NCBI RefSeq assembly: GCF_002584985.1
Contig: NZ_NUPZ01000022.1
Coordinates: 114,252 to 178,251, forward strand
Length of the DNA stretch: 64,000 nt
Source of the DNA: Bacillus sp. AFS029637
GTDB lineage: Bacteria; Bacillota; Bacilli; Bacillales; Bacillaceae_G
Direction: 5' to 3'
Below the pieces are notes generated by a model. That model ran no database searches. It saw only the letters and a program-made list of their open reading frames with translations, and was not told the origin of the DNA. This document shows positions 8,357 to 16,546 of the stretch, piece by piece. Numbering within the stretch: the first letter of the stretch is position 1; every line of letters starts with the position of its first letter. The position numbers were made by a program, and so were the translations under genes.

Positions 8357-9259
8357 TTATGGTACGGGATGACCGTTAGAGCTTTCGAAAATTGTAAACC
8401 ATTGTTGGCGATCTAAATTAACTTTTGTTGCCATCGCAGCCGTTTTTACTCGATCCAATTTGCCAGAGCCAACGATTGGCATCATATTAGCTGGATGAGC
8501 GAGTAACCATGCGTACATAACAGTATCGATGCTATTAACACCTAGCTCAGTTGCAACTTTTTGTAAAGTTTCACGTACACGTACGGTGCGTTCTGATTGA
8601 CCAGTAAAGATTTCTCCACCAGCAAGAGGTGACCAAATCATTGGATTGATTCGTTTTTCTTGGCATAAATCAATTGTTCCTTTTTCAAAGTGCTCAAGCT
8701 GCATCGCAGATACTTCGATTTGATTTGTAATGAGCGGGAAATCCAAATAGGAACTTAACATATTAAACTGTGAAGGTAAAAAGTTAGATACACCGAAGTG
8801 ACGGACTTTTCCTTCTTGCTTTAAGCGCGAGAACGCTTCTGCCACTTCATTTGGATCCATAAATGGATCAGGGCGATGGATCAGTAATACATCAATATAA
8901 TCTGTATGTAAGTTTTGCAATGAATCCTCCGCGCTTTTTATAATATGTTCAGTACTTGTATTGTAGTGAGCAACATATCGCTCTGGAAATTTTGGTGATG
9001 GGGGAGCGATTCCACATTTTGTGACAATTTGCATATTTTCGCGTAAAGAAGGTTTGAGTTGTAATGCTTCTCCGAACAGTCCTTCACACGTATAACCGCC
9101 ATAAATATCAGCGTGATCGAAAGTAGTAATCCCCATATCCATACAAGCTTCAATGAAAGAAAGTAACTCTTGCTTTGTCATATTCCATTCTGCTAAACGC
9201 CAAAAACCTTGAATAATACGAGAAAACTCTAGAGTTTCGGCCATTTGAACTCGTTCCAT
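8357..9259 (-). CDS. aldo/keto reductase
   Basis: A 300-residue (alpha/beta)8 NADPH-dependent reductase. The catalytic tetrad is visible: Asp in TTFDHADIYGGY (with the Tyr in IYGGY), Lys in IVTKCG and His in VLLIHRPDP. The C-terminal part has the NADPH loop region IVGSGKLDRV. It reduces an aldehyde or ketone; the substrate is not inferable. GGGGG plus ATG at 9259 is a good start. Length and motifs are normal (YdhF-like group). Confidence 0.92.
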   Translation of the reverse strand: MERVQMAETLEFSRIIQGFWRLAEWNMTKQELLSFIEACMDMGITTFDHADIYGGYTCEGLFGEALQLKPSLRENMQIVTKCGIAPPSPKFPERYVAHYNTSTEHIIKSAEDSLQNLHTDYIDVLLIHRPDPFMDPNEVAEAFSRLKQEGKVRHFGVSNFLPSQFNMLSSYLDFPLITNQIEVSAMQLEHFEKGTIDLCQEKRINPMIWSPLAGGEIFTGQSERTVRVRETLQKVATELGVNSIDTVMYAWLLAHPANMMPIVGSGKLDRVKTAAMATKVNLDRQQWFTIFESSNGHPVP

Positions 9260-9398
9260 TATAAGTAACCCCCTGATGAATGATTATTATTTTGAAAAGG
9301 CTTTCTTACTACATATTATTATATAGTTTGAGGTACGTACAAACAATAAATATGTTTTGCTATAAAAACAATTTTTTCTATCATGCCTTTCGAGAGGG

Positions 9399-9431
9399 CT
9401 CCCACCTCTAAACGTAAGTGAAGGTGGTGAG
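9399..9431. repeat. left-end-type hairpin of the IS200/IS605-like element
   Basis: CTCCCACCT (9399-9407) pairs with AGGTGGTGAG (9422-9431), with one bulge and a 14-base loop. IS200/IS605 elements carry subterminal hairpins instead of terminal inverted repeats. The exact left boundary and the adjoining TAM cannot be fixed without an empty-site comparison. Confidence 0.5.
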
Positions 9432-9520
9432 GTGAATCGAAAGAAATATTTTATTTTCAAGAAAAACGGAAGCGTACGTTCTGTTTTTGCTATAATATCC
9501 TTAACAAGGAGGTGAATAAA

Positions 9521-10990
9521 ATGACAAAGGAAAATCCATCAAACTATAAAACTCTTCAAATTTGGATTAAAAAAGGGCATCGTATGTATTCTTATTTTCA
9601 AGAATCTTGTCATAACGCTAAGAATATGTACAACACCACAAACTTTTATATACGCCAGGTGTACACTGGATTAACACAAGAAAAAGAGTTGCAGCCTTTG
9701 CAAAAAGAAGTTCTGGATAATATTCATAAAAATATTGGTAAGATGAATGACACACAACTTCTTGCCTATCAGAAGAAATTGGAAAAAGAGAAATTAAAGC
9801 CTAAAGAAGAACAGAAAGAGATTACATGTAATTTGTTTTCAGAACCTAATTTTGAAAAACCTTATGTAGATTACAACTTTCTAGATGCACTATTTAAGGC
9901 TATGATTCAAAATGATTATCGAGCTTTGCCTACGCAATGTAGCCAGTCAATCATGAAAGGTTTGTTCCAAAATTGGAAATCTTTTTTTGCTAGTTTAAAA
10001 GACTATAAAAAGAATCCAAACAAATATGCTGGAACGCCTAGGATTCCAAAGTATATTCGTTCTTCTGAAAAAGAGATTCTGTATACAAACCAAGATTGCA
10101 TCATTAAAAACGGTAGATTTTTAAAGTTTCCAAAGACGAAATTGCAATTAAATATTGGGAAACTAGGTTTCACTGAAGGTAAACTGAAACAAGTTCGTGT
10201 GATTCCAAAATACAATGAATATATAGTGGAATTGGTAATTGATGTTCCTTCTGAACAACAAATTATTGAAGAGAATGCTAGTTATATGAGTATTGATTTA
10301 GGTATTGATAACCTTGCAACCATCGTAACAAACACAGGTATGAAACCTGTCCTTGTTAAGGGCAAACATGTCAAAAGCATAAATCAATATTACAACAAAA
10401 TGAAGAGTCATTTTACAAGCATTCTTAGAAATGGAAAACAAACTAATGAAGGACCTTTTACTTCTAAAAGGATAGAAAAACTTCATCAAAAACGTTACTT
10501 GAAAATAAAAGACGTCTTCCATAAAGTTAGTCACCATATCGTAAAACTAGCTCAAGAAGAAGAAGTTTGTAAAATCGTTATTGGTCACAACAAAAGTTGG
10601 AAACAAGAAACGAATATGGGAAAAAGAAATAACCAATCGTTTTGTCATATTCCACATAGTTTACTGATTCAAATGATTACATACAAAGCAAATGCTGTAG
10701 GCATTCAAGTTGTTGTAACTGAAGAATCATATACATCGAAAGCAAGTTTTCTGGATAACGACTTCATTCCAACGTATAGAGAAAATGACCAAAATACAAC
10801 TTTTTCAGGAAAACGAATAAAGCGCGGCATATATCGTTCAGCAAATAAAACTTTAATTAATGCAGATGTAAATGCTGCGGCTAACATTTTACGAAAAGTA
10901 ATCCCAAATGCATGGACAAATGGGATAGAGGGGTTAGGCGTGAAACAGCTCGCTAATGTGTTAACTCCCCTGACGTTAATCGTCCGTTAG
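9521..10990 (+). CDS. tnpB: TnpB-family RNA-guided nuclease with variant active site
   Basis: A 489-residue TnpB/OrfB protein. RuvC-like residues: Asp259 in SIDLGIDN and Asp449 in NADVNAAANI. The position that usually holds the middle glutamate (VVEDLN-type motif) reads VIGHNKSWKQ here (residues 353-362); EESYTSK at 401-407 supplies glutamates about 46 residues later. The CxxC...CxxC zinc finger between these motifs is absent: no Cys lies between 403 and 449. AAGGAGG and an extended -10 (TGCTATAAT, 9488-9496) precede ATG 9521. The frame is intact, so the protein is probably functional. TnpB proteins cleave DNA next to a TAM using a guide RNA from the element's right end. Confidence 0.9.
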   Translation: MTKENPSNYKTLQIWIKKGHRMYSYFQESCHNAKNMYNTTNFYIRQVYTGLTQEKELQPLQKEVLDNIHKNIGKMNDTQLLAYQKKLEKEKLKPKEEQKEITCNLFSEPNFEKPYVDYNFLDALFKAMIQNDYRALPTQCSQSIMKGLFQNWKSFFASLKDYKKNPNKYAGTPRIPKYIRSSEKEILYTNQDCIIKNGRFLKFPKTKLQLNIGKLGFTEGKLKQVRVIPKYNEYIVELVIDVPSEQQIIEENASYMSIDLGIDNLATIVTNTGMKPVLVKGKHVKSINQYYNKMKSHFTSILRNGKQTNEGPFTSKRIEKLHQKRYLKIKDVFHKVSHHIVKLAQEEEVCKIVIGHNKSWKQETNMGKRNNQSFCHIPHSLLIQMITYKANAVGIQVVVTEESYTSKASFLDNDFIPTYRENDQNTTFSGKRIKRGIYRSANKTLINADVNAAANILRKVIPNAWTNGIEGLGVKQLANVLTPLTLIVR

Positions 10991-11045
10991 GTCGAAACGT
11001 TAGAAACCCCCACTTCAAGCTTTGCTAAGTGGGGGAGTGTTCATA
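10880..11045 (+). ncRNA. candidate omega-RNA region at the tnpB 3' end
   Basis: In IS200/IS605 elements the guide RNA overlaps the end of tnpB and the right end, with the guide taken from flanking DNA. Here the tnpB tail and the perfect hairpin CCCCCACTT/AAGTGGGGG (11007-11035) occupy that place. Bounds are only inferred. Confidence 0.35.
11007..11035. repeat. right-end hairpin of the element
   Basis: A perfect 9-bp stem (11007-11015 with 11027-11035) and 11-base loop lie 16 bases after the tnpB stop. It lacks a following T-run, as expected for a transposon end rather than a terminator. Confidence 0.65.
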
Positions 11046-11086
11046 TGTTATAATGTGAAAACATATAGCTAGAAGGAGAGGACGAA

Positions 11087-12037
11087 ATGATTCCAGTAAC
11101 AATATTAACTGGTTTTCTTGGATCAGGGAAAACGACATTATTAAATCGTATTTTATCAGAGAATCACGGTCAGAAAATAGCAGTGATTGTAAATGAAATA
11201 GGACAAATCGGTATTGATAATCAGTTGATTATGAATGTTGAAGAAGAAATTATGGAAATGACAAACGGCTGTTTATGCTGTACTGTACGTGAAGATTTAC
11301 TTGTTGCGTTAAAACAATTACTGGACGTAAAAGCAGAAGGGAAGATGGACTTTGATGGCTTAGTAATTGAAACGACAGGTCTTGCAAATCCAGGTCCGAT
11401 TATTCAAACATTCTTTTTAGATCCTGTTATTCAATCTGCATACCAAATTAACGGTGTTGTAACAGTAGTAGATAGTTACCATATACATAAACACTTTGCA
11501 AAAGGATTAGAAGCAAAAGAACAAATTGCATTTGCTGATGTCGTTCTAGTAAATAAATTAGATTTAGTGGATGAAAGTGAAAAGGTAAATCTATTGCAGG
11601 AACTGCAAGGTATTAACCCAACTGCAAAGTTAATCGAGGCGACTAACTGTGAGGTGGATATTCCATCGTTACTACAAATTCAAACGTTTAAAACGAAAGA
11701 TACGTTACAAATATACCCTCATAAAGAACATAACCATCTAGAAGGAGTAAAATCATTTGTATTACGTGAAGAGCGCCCATTAGATTTGCAAAAACTGAAT
11801 GAGTGGATGTCAGCTGTTGTTCAAGAACTAGGGGAATATTTATATCGTTACAAAGGAATTTTATCGATTGATGGAGTAGATAAACGCATCGTTTTCCAAG
11901 GTGTACATACACTGTTTGCTGCTTCGTACGATAGAGAGTGGCAAGAAGGCGAAGAGCGAGTAAGTGAAGTCGTTTTCATCGGTAAAGATATCAATAAAGA
12001 ATGGTTCCAAGAATATTTTAAGGAATGTGTGAAATAA
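11087..12037 (+). CDS. CobW/COG0523 G3E-family GTPase, probable zinc metallochaperone
   Basis: The 316-residue protein has Walker A GFLGSGKTT (9-17), the metal-binding GCLCC motif (61-65), a G4-type NKLDL and a C-terminal CobW_C domain with HNH near the junction. COG0523 GTPases deliver zinc or other metals to client proteins in a GTP-dependent way. AGAAGGAGAG precedes the ATG. A consensus TATAAT lies at 11049-11054, only 14 bases after the transposon hairpin. No Zur box is visible upstream. An orphan ZnuA lies 0.7 kb downstream on the other strand, which fits a zinc role but does not prove it. Confidence 0.9.
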   Translation: MIPVTILTGFLGSGKTTLLNRILSENHGQKIAVIVNEIGQIGIDNQLIMNVEEEIMEMTNGCLCCTVREDLLVALKQLLDVKAEGKMDFDGLVIETTGLANPGPIIQTFFLDPVIQSAYQINGVVTVVDSYHIHKHFAKGLEAKEQIAFADVVLVNKLDLVDESEKVNLLQELQGINPTAKLIEATNCEVDIPSLLQIQTFKTKDTLQIYPHKEHNHLEGVKSFVLREERPLDLQKLNEWMSAVVQELGEYLYRYKGILSIDGVDKRIVFQGVHTLFAASYDREWQEGEERVSEVVFIGKDINKEWFQEYFKECVK

Positions 12038-12067
12038 GTCTGCGTATATTGCAGACTTATTTTTTTG
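12036..12067 (+). terminator. intrinsic terminator of the cobW-like gene
   Basis: AAGTCTGC and GCAGACTT form a stem with a 7-base loop, followed by ATTTTTTT. Confidence 0.88.
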
Positions 12068-12121
12068 ACTTAACTAAGTACTTTGTAGAAAAATGCTAGA
12101 TTGTAAAAAACGAAGGATTAT

Positions 12122-12144
12122 AAAAAGCCTGTTTTCACAGGCTT
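12122..12144 (-). terminator. terminator of the 12135-12605 GNAT gene
   Basis: On the minus strand AAGCCTGT/ACAGGCTT with a 4-base loop is followed by TTTTTAT. It overlaps the last codons of the gene. Confidence 0.75.
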
Positions 12145-12605
12145 GTATTTTCATCTAAAAGTAATTCCATGACTTCACCTACAACTGGACCCTCATCATC
12201 AATATCGCCGTTTAAACGAAAACCAAATGACTCATATAGTCCCATTGCAAGTTTGTTGTCTGGATGTAAACTTAAATAAATTATATTACATTCAAATTTT
12301 TCTTGTAAGAATTGAATGAGTAAGCGAAGGAAACGTTTTGCGTATCCTTTTCCTTGATATTGTTGATCAATCATAAAGCGATCTAGCCAAACACTTTTAC
12401 GCTCTTTCCAATACCATCCATACATTGCATAGCCAACAAGTGTTTCTCCATCATATAAACCTATTGACGTTCCGTTTCCTTCATATAATGATTCTGCTAA
12501 AGAAAACGCATTACTTTCAATAAATTGCTGCTGGTCTTTTGCGACGTTTAAAGCAACTACTGAACGCCAATTTTTTGCTGTTACTTCACAAATGTGAAGA
12601 TTCAT
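12135..12605 (-). CDS. GNAT acetyltransferase, diamine/spermidine-type
   Basis: The 156-residue protein carries the GNAT acetyl-CoA loop QQYQGKGYAKRFL (Q/RxxGxG/A; about residues 81-93), preceded by SVWLDRFMID and followed by LSLHPDNKLAMGLYESFGF. The short length and YAMYGWYWKER stretch resemble polyamine acetyltransferases (BltD/PaiA group), so spermidine or a similar diamine is plausible. It is a single gene with its own terminator. Confidence 0.82.
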   Translation of the reverse strand: MNLHICEVTAKNWRSVVALNVAKDQQQFIESNAFSLAESLYEGNGTSIGLYDGETLVGYAMYGWYWKERKSVWLDRFMIDQQYQGKGYAKRFLRLLIQFLQEKFECNIIYLSLHPDNKLAMGLYESFGFRLNGDIDDEGPVVGEVMELLLDENTSL

Positions 12606-12694
12606 AATTCCAACTCACCTTCTAAATTAATATAGCTTAAAAGCTAATATGGATAATTTTACTTGTTAATTCAGTCTAGTCAAGCAGAAGAACA

Positions 12695-12728
12695 TAAAAA
12701 GTCGGCTAAATGACATATTTAGCCGACT
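12695..12728 (-). terminator. intrinsic terminator of the znuA-like gene
   Basis: On the minus strand, a perfect 12-bp stem (AGTCGGCTAAAT/ATTTAGCCGACT) with a 5-base loop runs into TTTTTATG. Confidence 0.88.
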
Positions 12729-12743
12729 AGAAAATATAATTGG

Positions 12744-13694
12744 TTAGTTTGTCGCTTCTTTTAATGTATTTACGTTTTCTTCCATTAAAGTGAAGTAATC
12801 TTTATTGTTTTTCGCATCGTCTTCAGAAATAGTAGCAAGATGATTTAAGCGTAAGACTGTTGTACCGGTCTCTTTTTGAATAACTGATGCTACTTTTGGA
12901 GTAGAGAATGTTTCAAATAAAATATATTTTAAATTATGTTCTTTTACTGTTTTTGTAATGTCAGCAAGCTGTTTTTGAGATGGTTCATCAGATGCTGAAA
13001 TTCCAGCGATTGGGATTTGTTTTAAACCGTATCGTTGTTCCCAGTAGCCATAAGCTGCATGTGAAACTAATATTTCTTTCGTTTTTGCGTTTGCAACGAC
13101 AGCTTTAAATTGATCATCTAAATCAGTAAATTTTGTTTGTAGTGCTGCAAAGTTTTTTTCGAACTCTTTTTTATGTTCCGGTTGTAATTCTACAAGTGCA
13201 TTTTTAATTTTTTCTGCTTGTTTCATCGCAAGAGTAGGATCTATCCAAACGTGTGGATCTTTATCGTGATGATGTTCATCTTCTTTATGACCGTCTCCAT
13301 GATCATGCTGCTCTTCTTCAGATGAGGCACGCAGTTCGATATCTTTAGATGCATTTACAATTTTTACGTTTTCTTTTTTTAATGATTTTTCCATTTTTTC
13401 GGCAAATGGTTCTAATTCTGCGCCGTTATAAACAAATAAATCGGCTTTTGCAACTTGTACTGTTTGTTTTTGACTTGGTTCAAATGTATGTGAATCTGCA
13501 CCGGGTGGGTAAATTGCTTCAACTGTTACATAGTCGCCACCAATTTTTTTTGCGAAATCAGCAAGAGGGAAGATGGTTGTATAAACAGTTAGCTTTCCAT
13601 CTTTCTTGGCAGTACTTTCTTTTTTATTTGAGCAGCCAGTAAACATTAAAGTGAAAATAAGTAAGAATGAAAATATAGTCAATCTCTTAGGCAT
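12744..13694 (-). CDS. znuA: zinc ABC transporter substrate-binding lipoprotein (orphan)
   Basis: A 316-residue cluster A-I metal-binding protein. The lipoprotein signal ends in FTGC (Cys21). Zinc ligands are visible in GADSHTFEP (His69), DPHVWIDP (His148) and VSHAAYGYW, and a His/Asp/Glu-rich loop (about residues 128-146) is typical of zinc rather than manganese binders. The start at 13694 has GAGGAG upstream; the frame extends 42 bases further without support. No permease or ATPase gene is adjacent, so it must work with a transporter encoded elsewhere. A Zur-like palindrome lies about 70 bases upstream. Confidence 0.92.
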   Translation of the reverse strand: MPKRLTIFSFLLIFTLMFTGCSNKKESTAKKDGKLTVYTTIFPLADFAKKIGGDYVTVEAIYPPGADSHTFEPSQKQTVQVAKADLFVYNGAELEPFAEKMEKSLKKENVKIVNASKDIELRASSEEEQHDHGDGHKEDEHHHDKDPHVWIDPTLAMKQAEKIKNALVELQPEHKKEFEKNFAALQTKFTDLDDQFKAVVANAKTKEILVSHAAYGYWEQRYGLKQIPIAGISASDEPSQKQLADITKTVKEHNLKYILFETFSTPKVASVIQKETGTTVLRLNHLATISEDDAKNNKDYFTLMEENVNTLKEATN

Positions 13695-13764
13695 GAAGTT
13701 CTCCTCTTTTCTTTTATACGGATATATTTTCCCCAATTATAGAAGAAAAATATCATTTTAATAC

Positions 13765-13785
13765 AAAACGGAATAATTACGTTTT
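13765..13785. promoter_or_regulatory. probable Zur operator
   Basis: A 21-bp near-perfect palindrome: outer arms AAAACG and CGTTTT are exact, the centre reads GAATAATTA. The minus strand contains CGTAATTATTCCG, one base from the Bacillus Zur core CGTAATnATTACG. It sits 70 bases upstream of the znuA ATG, where binding would block the promoter when zinc is plentiful. Confidence 0.65.
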
Positions 13786-13960
13786 AGTTTGCGAACTTAG
13801 TATAATACATCTTTCATAAAGTTGCAATAAATAATAATCATTCCGATTTGATTTTGTTATAAAGTTGTCAAATATAGATGTATTATTTTTGCTAATGCAT
13901 GCATATGTGACAACGCTGCGTTCATATATTTGAAAGGAGGGCGTGGAGGGGGATGAGTGT

Positions 13961-14110
13961 TTGGGATATATAACGGAAGCTATATTATTGATATTAGCGG
14001 TAGTATTCCCATTAGCTTTAGTTTTAATTTTTTTAAGAAGATTAATAAGTAATTTAGGGAATGCATCAACAATAACGAAATTGCCAGAGAAAGATGAGAA
14101 AAATGAGTAA
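13961..14110 (+). CDS. 49-residue single-span membrane protein, unknown
   Basis: A small protein with one transmembrane helix (about residues 7-23, ILLILAVVFPLALVLIF) followed by RR and a charged tail ending KDEKNE. TTG at 13961 is chosen because GGAGGGGG (13946-13952) is correctly spaced; a GTG at 13943 overlaps the RBS. The stop lies in a long palindrome. Function unknown; a short membrane-anchored or toxin-like peptide cannot be excluded. Confidence 0.5.
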   Translation: MGYITEAILLILAVVFPLALVLIFLRRLISNLGNASTITKLPEKDEKNE

Positions 14111-14145
14111 GTAAAGCACTATGCGTACGCATAGTGCTTTACTTA
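14108..14145. terminator. 38-bp perfect palindrome / hairpin
   Basis: The two 19-base halves are exact reverse complements with no spacer; each half starts TAAGTAAAGCACT. As RNA it would fold into a stem with a tiny loop. It contains the stop of the small membrane protein and has only a weak T tract, so termination is likely but not certain. Confidence 0.6.
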
Positions 14146-14226
14146 TGGTAAAATGGAAGAACGGAAACTCCTGTTAGTGGCGATTAGCAATAGGAGAGAA
14201 TAGTAAATAAAGAGGTATACACATAT

Positions 14227-14886
14227 ATGAATAAGCGAACAGCGTTAGTACTTGGTGCAAGTGGCTTAGTTGGACAAGAGATAACGCGTCTATTACTTGA
14301 ATCAGATTACTACGATTCGGTTACTATTTTTGTAAGAGAAACAATGCAATGGCAGCATGAAAAGTTACAGCAAAAGCAAGTAGATTTTTCTGTACTAGAG
14401 GAATATAAAGAGTTTTTTGCTGTAGATGATGTTTTTAGTTGCCTAGGAACAACAATAAAAAAAGCAAAAACAAAGGCGAATTTCAAAAAAGTAGATTATG
14501 AATATACGTTACGAGCAGCTTGTCTAGCTGAAAAACAAGGGGTTCAAAATTTCCTTGTTGTGTCTTCTATGGGAGCAAATCCTAAATCATTTTTCTTTTA
14601 TTCACAAGTGAAAGGCAAAATGGAAGAGGAACTGCAAAAATTAGTGATCGGTGGTATTCACATTTTTAGGCCATCTTTATTAGTAGGGAATCGACAAGAA
14701 TTTCGTTTTGGTGAACGAATGGCTGAAAAATTATCTCGTATTATTCCTTTTATCTTTAAAGGGGCTTTCAAAAAGTATAAACCAATTTCGGCTAAAGATG
14801 TGGCGAAAGGGATGTATATAACCGCGCTGCGAGAAGAATCGGGTATTCATATGTATAATTCAAATGAAATTACATCGATAAAATAA
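14227..14886 (+). CDS. NAD(P)-binding Rossmann protein (atypical SDR, TIP30/YraN-like)
   Basis: The 219-residue protein begins with the dinucleotide motif LVLGASGLVGQEI (GxSGxxG) and has DVFSCLGTTIKKAK (cofactor loop) and FLVVSSMGANPKSFFFYSQVKG, where a Ser...Tyr...Lys arrangement matches atypical SDRs of the HTATIP2 type. It binds NAD(P)H; the substrate is unknown. Single gene with a strong terminator shared with namA. Confidence 0.82.
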   Translation: MNKRTALVLGASGLVGQEITRLLLESDYYDSVTIFVRETMQWQHEKLQQKQVDFSVLEEYKEFFAVDDVFSCLGTTIKKAKTKANFKKVDYEYTLRAACLAEKQGVQNFLVVSSMGANPKSFFFYSQVKGKMEEELQKLVIGGIHIFRPSLLVGNRQEFRFGERMAEKLSRIIPFIFKGAFKKYKPISAKDVAKGMYITALREESGIHMYNSNEITSIK

Positions 14887-14888
14887 AT

Positions 14889-14915
14889 GAAACCGAGAAG
14901 AATGACTTCTCGGTT

Positions 14916-14918
<3 letters not shown>
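14889..14918. terminator. terminator between convergent genes
   Basis: AAACCGAGAAG and CTTCTCGGTTT form an 11-bp stem with a 5-base loop, followed by TTATTTAT on the plus strand. Confidence 0.85.
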
Positions 14919-15986
<1,068 letters not shown>

Positions 15987-16035
15987 TTACCATTCTCTTT
16001 TTTGTTTCCCTAATAAAACGCTTATACGAAAAATT

Positions 16036-16064
16036 TTGTCTATTCGTGTTACAATAATTAATAT
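16036..16064 (+). promoter_or_regulatory. sigma-A promoter of ogt
   Basis: TTGTCT (16036-16041), a 17-base spacer and TAATAT (16059-16064) lie 22 bases before the ATG. Confidence 0.65.
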
Positions 16065-16086
16065 GAATTGAATTGGAGGATGACAT

Positions 16087-16539
16087 ATGTACCAGGCTTA
16101 TTATGAAAGTGAATTAGGCTTGCTAGAAATTACAGCGAACGATAAAGGAATTACGTCTGTTATATTTGTTGATGAGAGACAAGAAGAACATAAAAATGAA
16201 ATGATAGATCAATGTATAAATGAGTTGGATGAATATTTTAAAGGGAAAAGAAAAGAGTTTACGGTCCCACTGTCTGCTAAGGGAACACCATTCCAAAAAA
16301 ATGTATGGGATGCGCTCTATACTATTCCTTATGGCGTAAGTGCTTCATATTTAGATATTGCGGAGAAAGTTGGAAATACGAAAGCTGTACGAGCGATAGG
16401 AGGAGCAAATAGTCGTAATCCCATTTCAATTATCGTTCCGTGTCATCGTGTAATAGGGAAAAGCGGAAAGCTTGTTGGGTATGCGGGTGGTTTATGGAGG
16501 AAAGAGTGGTTGTTAAAACACGAAGGGATTTGGAAATGA
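16087..16539 (+). CDS. ogt: methylated-DNA-protein cysteine methyltransferase
   Basis: The 150-residue protein has the active-site PCHRV with Cys119, preceded by the helix-turn-helix and RAIGGANSRNPISII stretch. It removes O6-methyl from guanine by irreversible transfer to Cys119 (suicide repair). The length matches Ogt-type single-domain proteins without the Ada N-terminal domain. GGAGG precedes the ATG. The next gene starts 8 bases after its stop, so they are probably cotranscribed. Confidence 0.95.
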   Translation: MYQAYYESELGLLEITANDKGITSVIFVDERQEEHKNEMIDQCINELDEYFKGKRKEFTVPLSAKGTPFQKNVWDALYTIPYGVSASYLDIAEKVGNTKAVRAIGGANSRNPISIIVPCHRVIGKSGKLVGYAGGLWRKEWLLKHEGIWK

Positions 16540-16546
16540 AGTATGG

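Larger units (their letters stand above)
9390..11042 (+). mobile_element. TnpB-only IS200/IS605 (IS1341-like) element, approximate bounds
   Basis: The element holds one tnpB gene flanked by a left hairpin (9399-9431) and a right hairpin (11007-11035). There is no tnpA, so it cannot move on its own and would need a Y1 transposase in trans. The bounds are estimates from the hairpins. It lies between an aldo/keto reductase gene and the cobW gene and interrupts neither. Confidence 0.6.

Noticed and set aside
9521-10990. Complete autonomous IS605 element
   Set aside because: No tnpA (Y1 transposase) frame exists on either side of tnpB.
13826-13850. Fur box near znuA (AATAATAATCATT)
   Set aside because: Only about 10 of 15 positions match the Fur consensus in AT-rich DNA; the Zur-type palindrome nearby is far better.
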